Shown here: positions 33,834 through 46,600 of the stretch, piece after piece | Numbering within the stretch: position 1 is the first letter of the stretch | How the letters are laid out: every line of letters begins with the position of its first letter | Assembly (NCBI GenBank): GCA_013433145.1 | Contig: CM024182.1 | Span: 3,582,501 to 3,646,500, forward strand | Source of the DNA: Ascaris suum | Lineage: Eukaryota > Nematoda > Chromadorea > Rhabditida > Ascarididae | Length of the DNA: 64,000 nucleotides | Direction: 5' to 3' | Program-made: the position numbers and the translations under genes | Notes under the pieces: model-generated | The model's input: the letters and a program-made list of their open reading frames with translations, nothing else | The model's database searches: none | Told to the model about the DNA's origin: nothing

Positions 33834-36468
33834 TTTTTTCAATCCTCGAATCCCTCGGGCCAGGATATTATTAAGTTTGAGCGTATATATGAAGGAGATT
33901 GAGCGGATTCTTCGATTCTGAAAATAATCGGATCATCGTCACGCTTTATAAGTGAAGATGTTTGAGCAACAAGAAGCTGAAATGATATACTCCAATAAGC
34001 TGATGCCGGAAGGTGGAATTAGGAAGCGGTTGGGGAGAGGAAAATGGAACGCAGGGATAGGACTCAACTGGCAGCAAATATTCAATTATTCACAGAGATC
34101 ACTTTCGACGACTCCTGTTGCCCTCTCCCCACCCTCTCTACTCGATGGCGATCGATGCTAGTGCCCTCAATACTTTTTAATGCTTTCATTTCGCTTTTCG
34201 TATTACTATAGACATCCCCTTCAGGTTAATTAGTCTTCCTTTACCATATACCACATTCATTCACACATTAATAAACGATCCAAAACTAATCCGATCCCAT
34301 TTTTGTGGAAGGAAATGCTCCATACTAACATTTCTACTTGCAATGCACTTCCACACGAACATTCAATTCTGCATATATAAAACTGCATTTGCATTAAATA
34401 AGGCTTTTGCCTTGATCCGTATCGTGTTTCCGTTAATTGACTTCTTATATCTAAATGATCATTGACGGTGATCGGAAAGATCTGTTCTGTAGCTACGATT
34501 AGAACGACAAATCAAACCACTTCTGAGGTTGTTTCAAGAGTGTCACATCTTTTCTTTGTTTACGTTCAATCCAACTCACTTCATCCACTAGAAGAATTGG
34601 TAATTCAATGCTAAATCTTGTGAAAATATTCGGCTAAAATCTTTCCGTTTCGAACGTCCAGTTACGACTACAATGAACCCATAAAATTCCTCGAAATACT
34701 CCACAATCCATCAAGCCGGAACGCCACGACCCGATTGCTATCGGCTGTTTTGTTTGTTGAATATGCCAACTCTCGCATATATTTCTGCTAAAGTCCAACC
34801 CTCTAAATTGGCACATACACATCGGCACCACTTTAGCTAAATTCTGTGACAATCGTTGCCCAAGGCATCATTACATTAAATGCGCCAAGTCATTCCCACC
34901 AATGCTGCAGCGAGTATTTCTAGAACCTTCAGCGAATTATCTGCCCCTTCTGTCGAATAAGCAATCCTCCTTCGCTTGAAACCTAAAATCAATACTCCCC
35001 CCCCCCCCCAACCACAATTAAATTCTTTAAATTCATTAAATTCTTATCGAAGCATAAATAAGCAAAAAAAAGAGATAATTGTTTATCAATTGAAATGCGT
35101 TACAGTAAACGGATCGACAAGAACAATGATGCAACATTTACTTCATATGAAATAATCGAAATATTCACAATACAATAAGATTTTCTTACACCCCATAAAA
35201 TTTCCTTGTTGTTTTGTGAGTATTTTTTAGTAGTTTTAACTTTAAATTACCACAAATAAACCATTAAGGCAATTAAGTGAGATATCGTATCGACTAAGAG
35301 AAATTAAATCGTGATCAGCTTGAGAAGGCGGTATAAAGTTTGCAAGTTTTTTTTAACTAAATAAAACTTTTGTACTGTCATAAATACACCGTTAAGCCTT
35401 AAAATATTCTTCAGTATTTCCTCTTGAATAATTGCAACACTTTGATTATTCGTAAAAGCTAATCGTTTAAATTACAATACCTCATCGATATCACCAATTC
35501 CACAATAATCGGGAAAATCCGTTCACCATTAACATACATCATAATTACATCATCTTATAGTGTTCCCTTATTGCGTAAAGAATATTTAAATCAAAATTAC
35601 ATAATAAGAGAGAAAGATAAAAGTTGATGCATGCTTACAGAGTGTAAATAAAACGAAACTTGGAAAGAGAATTGGATGAGAGGAAAAAATCAGAAAAAGA
35701 AGCGAGAATGGGGCGGTGAATTTCTTCTTTTCTGAAAACCTCAACTAGTTTTAGGTGTTGAAGTTTTTTGTGTGTTATCCAAGCTCGTGAAGTTGAATCA
35801 CATCTCTTCATTATTTATAAATATACGAAAAAAATCACTAAGAAATAAATAATAGGGAACATAAGAGAACGAGCCTATTAACTCAATAAGAACTTATCAC
35901 CAAATAAATGAAAAACAATAAGGCAATCACAACCTCGGGCATTTACAAAACATGAGTTAGGCTTATCTTAAATATATTGCTTTGCCATATTATTCCACCT
36001 TATTTCTTCTAATCTCTCTCTCCTTCTCCCCTCCAACCGTCCCATTATTTTCGGAGACGCAAATGTCAAAGATCATAATATTCAAATTATAAGTGAGATC
36101 ATACAGCTCTGTATCTGAAAATCTTTGCACGCAATATGTGGTAAAAGTTCGATAAAAATATCACAGTGATATCGAATCGAACTGCAGGTATACAATCAAA
36201 TACATCGATTTGTGTGCGTAGCATTTTGTGAAATTGGGCAAACACCGATGCGTTTTATCAAATATTGAAAAGACCATTGCAGTACACTTGACGATATCCA
36301 CATCATCGTATTTAGAATGTCACAGTTGCCATCTTCGGTGAACATGCAAAATTCCGTCGGAATACATCGCAACTTCTTCATTGCAATCCCTCATCGATGT
36401 TCATCAATTTCTTCTCAGCACATTTAATAGTGCAAAACAATTATATTAGTCAATTAGTCAATCGTAAG

Positions 36469-36471
<3 letters not shown>

Positions 36472-36552
<81 letters not shown>
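36472..36552. repeat. (TA)n microsatellite
   Basis: About 80 nt of AT alternation, 3' of HYLS1. Confidence 0.96.
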
Positions 36553-36555
<3 letters not shown>

Positions 36556-36813
36556 AAATATATCCTAATAGCATAAATGATAAGTAACAATGAAGCATAC
36601 CATCACAGAAACAATACACGAATGGTTACCTAATAAAATGATTAAAGTAAACAACAAGACAATATGCAAATGCACCATCACGCTGCCTAACCTAGTATAC
36701 AACATCGATCTGAAGTCAGCTAGACAGATCAATAAAGCAACGCAACTAGTTCAGAAGATCGCTCACTGCCCTGGCGTTGCGCACTTATCACGTACATTAG
36801 AAGTGGCGGGACC

Positions 36814-36829
36814 GGGGGGGGGGGGGGGG
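36814..36829. repeat. G16 homopolymer
   Basis: Sixteen consecutive G on the plus strand in otherwise AT-rich sequence. Confidence 0.9.
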
Positions 36830-36999
36830 AACTGGAAACGCCCACAAGAAGAGAAACTGAAATTCCACTTACCCCAGAAATTTAAACTCTGCTCCGAATA
36901 AGAACCGAGAAAGTTAGAAGATTATGATCTCAATGGTAAGTGATGTGAGTATTCTCAATTCCGGTAAAGGCCTCAATGAGAAACAACAGAAACAGCTGT

Positions 37000-39900
37000 T
37001 CAGAGATAACCTTTTGGCACCCATTCGGGATTTGGCGGACGCTTTCTCCCCAGATCCTTCGCCTTCATACTGGAGATGTCTTGCCTCAACATATACTCTC
37101 TCACTTTCCATCGTAGAGAGAGCCGCTTCTTCTCACCTGGTGGAGGATTGCGTCTCCATTCTCTTTGATACAGCTCGAACTTCTTTACTGGATCATGTTT
37201 GAACGGAACTCCCCCAGGTAGAGGACATAAAACAGGCCGAATAGCTGCAAAAAATTATAGAATTAAAGCTTACGCGCAAAAATACCAGAATTTGCGATCA
37301 GATTTTTAAACGATGAAGAAAGCACGTCAGAGAGGTGCCACGATATACTCTCTATCCAGGTTGTTTCGACTAAAAACGGTAAATTGCATGAATACAAAAA
37401 TATCAAGTAATACGATCATTTGCGGAAATTTTCTTTTCAAATCGTCAAGTTTTTGCTTCATCCAAACAAATGCAAAACAAAAGTGTCGCTTCAAAATTTA
37501 ATGACACTTTTAAAAGGCAAAAATGAGTTTCGACTTCGACGAATCGAAGCAATGAACCCGCCGAAGTGAATCAACTGAGCAAATTTTATGAGTTTATCTA
37601 TAATGATTTGCAAATTAAAATTATTGCAAAAACAATCAGGCATAAACGTATAAACATAAAACGACGCTATTCTAATAGAGTGAGTTCCAGGACAAGTTTG
37701 CGAAAAAAAGACGCAAGAAGAAGAAGAAACCAACATGGATCTGTATCAGGTGAACATTCGGCGGGAAAACCATCATCCTCGGTGGACGAATATGCGGGTA
37801 ATGACCATTCTTCTTGATCACCGGAAATAAAGACTATCAAATCCTAGTTGTTAGCTTCTTTGTTGCTTTAAAAAACGTAAAATTTTGTTAATCCCTTCCG
37901 AGAAATAAACTGTAGTTGAGAATCTAAAGTCGATTTCTCCATCGATAAAAATGTCCGCCACCGAGGCTAGACGTTATCCTTGAGCATTTCAAAATATAAA
38001 TCGCGCTTTGATTATTTTCTCGTTTAAAAAAATCGGTGAACGATTCGATAAATAGAACTTTACAGTGCTTAACGAAGAAACTTTCATAGTGATAATAATC
38101 CATGAAAACAATGCTGAAAATAATGCAAATAATACGGCTTCAACTTTTCATATTTTTGGCTAAAACCACTGTTGTTTCATTTCCGTTAGCGTTGAGAAGG
38201 GAAAGAATGGATGTGATATCAGAATCCTCGTTTTGCCCGAATCGGGAAGGGAGGGCGCGATGGAGAGGTTTGAAGAATGTGCCTATTTCGCTAGGGAGTA
38301 AACTTAAATATGCTACCTTCATCCTCTTCAGGTAAATCTTCATCGTTGGCAACAATTTCCTCCTCTATTCGCTCGTTCGATGGAGCAGCAACATGATTAC
38401 TACTTTGAGATCTTCTTAGGTGTTTTGTCTGAAAGAAGCATTTATGGTCCTATAGAAAAAAATATTAAGAAGAAAAGAAATCATAGGAATATTCAAGGAA
38501 ATTAAAATTTTCTGCTGATGAAATAAATTTTTTCTACTTCACGAAGTCTTCAAAATATAATAGAAATAACTAAGAATAACTTAGATTCGATCAAGTTTCG
38601 CCATCCAATCTCACATCTACAAATTCCACAATAATCTCGCGACTTCAGGATGACGAACTGATAAATCGAACCACCAGCATAACAAACAATAAAATATAAA
38701 CTGTAAACCTCAGAAAAAATAAAAATAAAAATAAAATAAAAAACGGACAAACATTTTTCAAGCGGAAAAATTTCACGCAGTCGATTAGTGGTGCGTTCGA
38801 AAAGTTGCGCTAACCAATTCATAACAATTGTGCAATGAAGCGTTCATTTCAAACTTGACTTAATGTACCAATTCATGCCTCATCTAACATTACTCCACTC
38901 CCATACTTGAGCAAATCAGTTTCACCTAACTATCTAGGCAAAATCCATACCCACATAGAGAACGACGCTAAAAATACTTTCACTACTCAAACTTCACCAT
39001 CCATTTACTCAAAACTGCAGATATCCTTCAAGGAAAAATTCATAAAACAATTACCTATCGATATACCCATAAAAACTATTTTCTAATCATCCATACTTTA
39101 TTTATTTCTTTAAGAAATAGTTTATCTTCTTTTTCCGAAACACGTTTTATTATTGCGTACAGCATACATCTCAATTACATCACTTTCAAATCTTAAATTA
39201 TTATGAGACGATTCAACAAATCGAGTAGGCTAAACAAACAAATAAACGAAATATTGAAAGAAACTTCTGAAATAACTGATTTCGTAATCGATTACTGCAT
39301 AAGGCAATCAGCAATTTTTCATATTCATTGCATATCATAATCCTCTATAAGAATTTAAAACGAGATAGGAAACGTTGTATTCCGGGAATGAAAACTTCAA
39401 ATATCACGTCGTCATATACACTATCGCAAAAAAAGCTGCAATCTGAGCATAACTGAACCAGGAAGTAACAATTCTGCAACCTATAAACTTGCAACTGTTC
39501 TACTCATCTTGTAAACGTTTTTGAAGAATGTACGAAGACAGGTGCTCGGGTAAACTACGGTTTAGTACTTAGCCTTAGACAGAAAAGCTTAAAAGAGGGA
39601 GCGAGAAATGGATGAGAGAGGAAAGTGGCAAAGCATGCAATCCCATTCAAACACAACTTCCAATATGTGACCAGTTGCTATCGGATAGCAGAATTCAACA
39701 GCAGGAATTCATCTGCTTGCAACGACGTCCAGAATTCCATGACCAAAAACTCTCGGATATTCGTTCCCTTTAAGAGCACTTCGAAGCTTCGAGTGAATGC
39801 TTCTGGAAGTGAGGAGTTGCATGACCTCCTCTGTATTAAATGGACCAAACCCAACAAAGAGACGAATTCAACAATATACACTTCCGACAGCCAACAATTT

Positions 39901-42900
39901 GCAACTATTAGATCTGTACTCGCGTTTACTAGTTACTCGAGAAGAGACATACTAATTGTGAAAGGCGTGCATTGTCTGCGTAGAGTCTCTCCATACAAAG
40001 GTATCCCTCGTAAATTAAATCCGATATTGCATCTCGGTCGATATCCCCAGCTTTTTGCTGAAACCGAGGAGATTATGAAAACGATCACAGGATCACATCA
40101 ACAGTTAACACGGATAAATACCGCAAGTCAGAGTACACCGTAATGCCGTAGAAGAGAACATTTCGGAGTATTAAAATATAGACTTGAAATCACATATTTC
40201 TTGCATTCTCCCTCGTTCAACATCAAGTTAATTCGACTAATGACAAATGTATCCTACCCCCCCCCCCCCGCCACATCCCCACCACAACTGTTCTAATTAG
40301 GACAAGTTGCTATGAGAAAACTTGCCCCCTTCTCTCTTCCCTCCCCTTTTCTACTTAGCACACTGGGCAACTTTCGACGAGGAACTTTGAATTCCGTATT
40401 TCTGCACATCATTTATCAATCTGTTCGCAGACAAATTCACTTCAATTTCGAAATCTCTACGTAACTCTTAAAAATGTAGCATAGGATTTGATCAATTATA
40501 ACGGCCAAGTTCTTGTTTTCGTCAAAACATATTCTCTGTGGAAAATTAACTGAACCTCTCAAGGAATCGGATCACTTCTATGAAGCCTTAAACTCCACGT
40601 AGATATTCTTATTGTCTTTCAAACTTTATTTTTCAGTAAAATTCTGCATTAAACTGCAAATGCTTACAATACTTACAAATTTGAAAGCGCTATCAAGAAG
40701 CACTTAATCACAAAGCGATCGGTTTCCATCTGAGTGCAAAAAAAGGGGAGCATCTACCTGAATTCAAAAGGTTGATGAAGACATTCTTCGATCGCCTAGA
40801 AAATGCTTACGTTTTGAGTGAGAACAAGGGCTTCCTGACGCCACCTTCGTTTACTTGTTGGCCCATATGAATCGGGTACCGAAGGGTGATTTCGCCGCAT
40901 ATAGTACCGACGTATCGTCTCTGCATTACTTAAACAGCGAGAACGATCAAAAACGTTCATATCGCTTCCGGATGCATTTTCCGTCCCACCTGAAAGACTC
41001 GGGTAGAATGCGAAAATTTGAAAGAAGGGGGAGGGGAAAGCAACTCTTTAACGCAAAACTTTGTTTCGGATAGTTGCTCGACAATAACCAATCTTGGAGA
41101 ACATAGTTTATAATCTATAGGATATATAATACTTTCTTATCCCTACTGAACAATAATAGTGTTTTTTTCGAATAAACCGCCAAGAATGATGAATTTTCGA
41201 AGATTTTAGTGAAACATATGGAGCGCTCTTTCTCGAGAATGTACTAAGCCACTAAAAAAGCACATAGTCACCGAACCACTGGTTATAAATGCGATGTTTG
41301 AAGGGACCCGCCTCGCCCTCCTCCCCCCTCCCCCTCATCCGAAATCCCTCCCCTATCATCACTACGGCTAAAAAATTTGAATCAAATGAACAACGCTAAC
41401 AGATATTCACTCATGTATCAAGATTTTCGAATCGCTTCGCTTCGATTCAAAAGTTCCTAATTCACTTCGCTAGTATTACCGAAGGCTCGCAAAGCGATCG
41501 GTTTCAATCTGATCGATTTTTCAAGCATTAATCGACAAAACTTTCAAGAGATTTTTGAATATTTGAAACACTTCAGGTTCGTTTATTTTTGAAAATCTCA
41601 TTGAAAATAATATTTGAAGTCTCACTCCTCAAAACTTTAACAATAAACTGAGAAATCTTTTCATCTTTAGCCCAATCGATATCTAAATTAATGAAATTTA
41701 TGTGGCTCGAGGCAAAGTTGCTTACAACAACAATTCATTTACATTTGTTCTCAAAACTGTTAATTCTTCAAGATAGTTACCCAACCTGATCGATAAATCG
41801 AGTATAAGCTCATAATTTAAAAAACTTTAAAGCAATAAGCACTGCTAAAAGTTTAACCAAACTTGCCAAAAAAAGGACGAAAAAGAGCGCTTACATATGA
41901 TTCACATCTGTTACGGAATTTACCGGAAACGGAAACGAGTCACTATCTCAGAAGTGTGCGGCCTAATAAACGATTACTTAAAGAAACACCTACCTGGTTG
42001 TCGCTGACGTGGGCAATCATCAGAGAAACGCAATGACGAGAATAATGAAATGTTGCCCTCATCGTCGTGGCTATCATTCACTTCGTCTTCATCGATAAAA
42101 TTCTCAATATCTGCAAAGAATACAATAAAGATTTGTCCTTTATAAGAAAGAAATACGCGACTAAATGATTCTAATAACTGATAGAATTGCATAATATAGA
42201 ATTTGATTACTTTTATAAAATTTAATTAAAGATCTTAAGCGGAACAATAAAAAATAAATTATGAAAATATTTTTCAACAAAAATAAAAGTTACATTTTCT
42301 TATGTTTCTAAAAGAGTTTCTAATTAATGAAATTCATTTCTAAATTTGTGAAAAATAATGAAATAATGATCATTTGGATCATTTCCACAAAATAAAACAA
42401 ACGCCTAAAAATTTTCACCACTCAAAAATTTCAGCTCCGAGAATGAAGTGATTAAAAAATTTTATCAATTACGCTTGGAAAATAGAGCGCCTTAAGAAGC
42501 GAATAATTGCATTTTGCACTTTTCAGTGCAAAATTAGCGAAATCAACGAGGTGCAAATAAATAAGATGGATAAGATAAATAAGATAAGAAAAAAATTTGG
42601 TCATCTATGAGATCCGAAAAAAATTTCGCGGTTAATTTTGGCATAGTAAAGTTGCAGCTGCCTTTTCGATCCCAAATTTGATCTGTTTTAATAAATATTC
42701 CAGCGATCTCCAGTTTCACATCATCCTCGCCTTCACCGTTCCGTTATTCATAGTATCACGTGCCTTCCTTCCTCTCCCCCTCCCTTCGCACCCACTTCCC
42801 AGCTCACCGCCACCAAATATGCGTTGTTCAAAGCCTTTAAGCTATCATCAAGGCCTTTAAAGGCTTTGATCATGTTTTTCGTTGAAACAGACCGGTTGCA

Positions 42901-43170
42901 CAAAGTCAAAGCAAAAAACCTCTCTGGATCACATCCGATCCGCTAGGGCAAAATTTATATGGCTCATTTATTTCCCCTCTAAACGCACATTTTCAGCCTG
43001 TTACCCTCATAAAGACGATGCAGGCTGAAATATGTAAAGTTGAGAGGTCCCATGGTGTGATTTCACTGCTGCAATTTTTGTAGTAGTAATTTATAACTAT
43101 GGATTAAACACAAGGACAGTGCTGCCAAACACTGCTGAAACGGCAGACAGACAAACGGAACCCTGTATAT

Positions 43171-43266
<96 letters not shown>

Positions 43267-43635
43267 CAAAATCATAATAAGAGAGTCTGTCTAATGTACG
43301 TTGCGAAATAAAATTTGAAAAGGACACAAAAACGACATTTGCAGAGCGAAGGAAATTTTAAGATTAGATGGGAGCAACGAAATTCACTCATAGACTGTCT
43401 CAGAAGTGATATATTCCAAGAAAAACGAAAAAAAAATTGTTCAAAGAAACTCAGAGATCTCTTTCCAGTTTAAAATCAAAAGTTTAACGCGTTTACCATC
43501 TCTGAGAGCTGATAATTCTTCCGGCGATACATTGTATCCCATTTCATTGATCGCTTCCAATAAATCCGCTTCACTCAACCATCCTCTTGTCGAGTGATCA
43601 TTACGAAGACAGCCAACATTATTTCCCTTTGACAT
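37000..43635 (-). CDS. HYLS1: HYLS1, centriolar/ciliogenesis protein (6 exons)
   Basis: HYLS1 is a conserved centriole component that binds SAS-4/CPAP and is needed for basal bodies to make cilia (known from C. elegans and vertebrates). Exons: 43635-43497, 42110-41994, 40989-40811, 38428-38317, 37833-37735, 37244-37000. Phases agree throughout and the product is 296 residues; human HYLS1 has 299. Exon 1 encodes a helical segment ([14 protein letters not shown]) like the N-terminal motif of other HYLS1 proteins. The middle is acidic and Ser-rich. The last exon holds the HYLS box: [13 protein letters not shown] at 233-245, then [17 protein letters not shown]. Asp233 aligns with human Asp211, the residue changed in hydrolethalus syndrome. 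Exon 5 (37833-37735) has the weakest acceptor, TTGATAG; leaving it out keeps the frame. A TTTAAG acceptor 4 nt before the ATG suits spliced-leader addition. Confidence 0.92.
39625..40143 (+). CDS. Unrecognised 172-codon open frame inside a HYLS1 intron
   Basis: Open on the plus strand from a GTG through 172 codons to TAA, antisense within HYLS1 intron 3. The first in-frame ATG comes later, so the true start, if any, is not at 39625. The product is Ser/Thr/Lys-rich, without transmembrane runs or a motif I recognise. It is the second longest open frame in the window, after gag, and longer than most expected in such AT-rich DNA. It may be chance in a GC-richer patch, a decayed mobile-element piece, or an exon of a nested gene. 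No function is proposed. Confidence 0.25.
   Translation: MAKHAIPFKHNFQYVTSCYRIAEFNSRNSSACNDVQNSMTKNSRIFVPFKSTSKLRVNASGSEELHDLLCIKWTKPNKETNSTIYTSDSQQFATIRSVLAFTSYSRRDILIVKGVHCLRRVSPYKGIPRKLNPILHLGRYPQLFAETEEIMKTITGSHQQLTRINTASQSTP
40711..41512. repeat. 23-bp direct repeat flanking HYLS1 exon 3
   Basis: CAAAGCGATCGGTTTC followed by C or A and ATCTGA occurs at 40711-40733 (intron 3) and at 41490-41512 (intron 2), one mismatch, same orientation, on either side of the exon at 40811-40989. Confidence 0.75.
43179..43266. repeat. (TA)n microsatellite in HYLS1 intron 1
   Basis: About 88 nt of TA with one ATAATA slip near the right end. CAGACAGACAAAC lies just to its left. Confidence 0.95.
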
Positions 43636-43640
43636 TTGCC
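43636..43640 (-). promoter_or_regulatory. Candidate spliced-leader acceptor before HYLS1
   Basis: On the minus strand a pyrimidine-rich run ending TTCATTTAAG is followed by GCAA and then the start ATG at 43635. In nematodes such a close acceptor is usual for SL trans-splicing. A cis-spliced 5' exon would look the same. Confidence 0.4.
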
Positions 43641-46600
43641 TTAAATGAAAAACAGAAAATCACTGGACCCATAATGCGACCCGGATCGTAAAGGCGCGAT
43701 ATGCAAAATCAACCAATAAAGTAAAACAAAGGGGAATCGGCTTAGACATGAAGCCTTTGCCTTCCTACATACCCGTCCGATATGTACTTGCAGCATGCAA
43801 TTGCCAACATATTCCTTAAAAAAAGCTTAACGCATTATAAAAGTTATCCAGCAAGTTTCATCGTTGCATAACAATTATCCAATTCACCTTATACTTAAAG
43901 AGTTTTAAAATAGAAAAATTCCCTCGAGATTTATTAACTAATTATTACAATAAACAAAAAAAGTAAACATATCGAAGAAACAGTTAACGAACGACAATGA
44001 GGAATAGTGCTATAGCAATTTGATCAAATAAAAACGTCACCTATGGCAATCGACGATTTTTAGAGATTAATCAAGGCCAATTTTGAGAGTTGTTTTATTT
44101 AATTTTTAAAAAAACCTTTGTTAAGTTTTTAACGCAAAGGTCGTCGTGGCGTATTTCCGCTTCTCAATAAAAATATGACGAAATAGATTGAATATTTTGC
44201 TCCATAATTCTTACGAAAATCATCGTCGATATACATTTTAAAAAATTTATGCACATAAAAGAGGAGTAAATAAATTGAGACCTATAATACCTTTTAATAT
44301 GATTAATGCTATTTGACATAATGTGGTGTAGATTTTTGTAATTCTTGATGAAGTTCACGAAGTGCAACTTTACGTCTTTCTCGATGAAGTTCATGAGGTA
44401 ATTAACGAGTCCGACTTAAGTTTTTTTTTTTTCAATAAAGTTCACGAACTAAGTTAAGTTCAATGTGCAACAAAAAAAAACTTTCGCAAACAATTTCTAG
44501 AGTGTCTCAATCTCGAATAGACTTTTCACTAAGATTACCATGGCAACATGTTCCAACCAACTAAAATTACTTCACATAGTTGCACAGATCAAAGTCGGTT
44601 ATTAAGTGCCCTAAGAAAAAACGATGAAATCCGCGTTACCGTGGTAACCCTTATCAACTCGTACAATGAACGAACTTTTAGCACCTGATGGGGTTGCAAC
44701 AAAACTTGTTATGTGCTAAACTATATTGCTGGAAGTGCTCGAAATGTGAGAAAAATTCGATCGGCTTGAGGTTACCCTGAAGTAATGAATACGAGAAAGA
44801 ACTATATTATAAATATCTCATAGGCTGAAACTTTTCCGGCATTCTGCGGAAAATTTCTCGGGAAATTCATGACTAGAAAAGATGAGGGTTTTTTCAAGGT
44901 TGGCAGGTTTTGATGGAAAGTAAGGTATGTTTATTGGTAGAGCACCTAAATAACCATCATAGTGAATAATAACGAAGAAATTTATAACGCAATATCTCTT
45001 TCAACGATAAACAACACCATAAATGTAATAAAACACTCATCGCCCCCCATAGATGAATTCTTCTTACCTTTCTCTCATGGCCAGGTAGGCTGCTTAGCGA
45101 TACACCTGAAAGGTAAAAAAACACAAGCATCTCTATTAGAACACAATTTCCGGTTTTCGTTCTCATAATTTCCATATTTAAATTGAACGACGTTTTAAAC
45201 AATAGTGACGTTTTTCTGAAAATTTGCAGTAATATTCCTTTCAACAATATTTTTCCAGAAAATTCCAGGAAATTTTCCACTCCGATCAACATCTTCGAAA
45301 CTCAAAAGCACATCCTTGCGCTATGCAACATTTCACTGTGTGAGGAATTTCAGCCACGCGACATTTGCGCCTTTGGAGGTATCTTAACATTTTTCGTGGG
45401 ACCATTGCATATTGCAGCTATCATCTTAATACTGACCAATATTTCACAACCTCCCCCATCGCAGCATTATGAACCCAACTCCACGGAACAATTAGTAGTA
45501 CATAAATGTCCAACATCCTATCCACACGACGCCTTCATTCTGGCCATAGCGTAGCTATGACAGCTTTTTAAAATCACATCTGAGCATATTGTCACTTTGC
45601 AACTTATTTGGATTTGTATGAACGATTTTATAACTCTATCCCAACCTTGCAGTTTGTTTACTCAAAATTTGCCTTATTCCTTTCCGACATCGCCGAATCA
45701 CCCGCCGTGTCCACTTTACGTCTCAGATTAAGAGATAACTCACACACAATTGAGCCTAGGTCTTCAACTGCTGGTTACTGAATGAAAAAGGGGTACAACC
45801 GCCAAGGAATCGGAAATTCGATCAACGGTCGACCTTACTCATAATCGAGTTTTCAAAGGTCCCTTCTTGCATAATCAATGGGTTATATAGTATAAAAGCA
45901 AAACGCAGAGTTGACGTGAAGTAGTCGATCACCTCGCGACGCATTTCTCTCACCGTATTAAAATTGCACGCACCCAACTCGAGATGTTAACAGATACTAA
46001 ATAATTCACAGCTTCCCGGTAACCATGTGAAGCTCTATTTTTATTTAATTAACCACAAACGTTTCTGCAATCATTCTCGTCCAATTTGCGGAACCTTAAT
46101 ATGGCTATCTGAGAGCGCATCAATGTGTTGTGCAATTCTGGCAAGAGAAAACAATCATACGAACGTTCTTACTTTATAGTATATCAAACTATGTGTAACA
46201 CCTATATTTCCCAATCTTAGAGTTTATTTACTCAAAGAAAAAAAAATCAATTCTATCAAAATCTTCTCGAGAATTTCGACGAACGTCGTTAACCCTCGAA
46301 ACTTGTTATTACTTACGTCCAACCTTACTTTTTACATTGCCGCGAGATGGAATTTTTTCCAACGATAAAATATAATTGTTTAGAAAATAACACAAATATA
46401 TATTCCAAATAAGTTCGAAGAACTCATTATTCACCTCCAAAAGACCAATGAAAACGCTCAACTGAAAGAGGTCAAAATTAGATTATCGAACAAATAAAAC
46501 TTGCACCATCATGTATTTCCACATCACAAACCCCTACTGAATTATTTGTAAGAGTTTATAAGATCCCATACCTAGTGAATGAGTCACCTCTCATCACATC

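Larger units (their letters stand above)
33834..36999. other. Interval between HYLS1 stop and DMAC2L start
   Basis: No exon could be assigned. Both strands are open for about 55 codons at 34621-34850 without a recognised family. A C13 run lies at 34997-35009, a (TA)n tract at 36472-36552 and a G16 run at 36814-36829. The DMAC2L promoter or 5' exon should lie at the low end, and the HYLS1 3' UTR at the high end. Confidence 0.55.

Noticed and set aside
36924..37202. Plus-strand 92-codon frame that looks protein-like
   Set aside because: It is the antisense of the last HYLS1 exon; the minus strand carries the HYLS box and matching splice phases.
37566..37817. Plus-strand frame followed by AATAAA, looking like a terminal exon
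   Set aside because: The minus strand here gives HYLS1 exon 5 with phases that fit both neighbours; the plus frame is its shadow.
45183..45554. Plus-strand 123-codon frame
   Set aside because: No ATG at the start, no motif, and about the longest frame expected by chance in this much AT-rich DNA.
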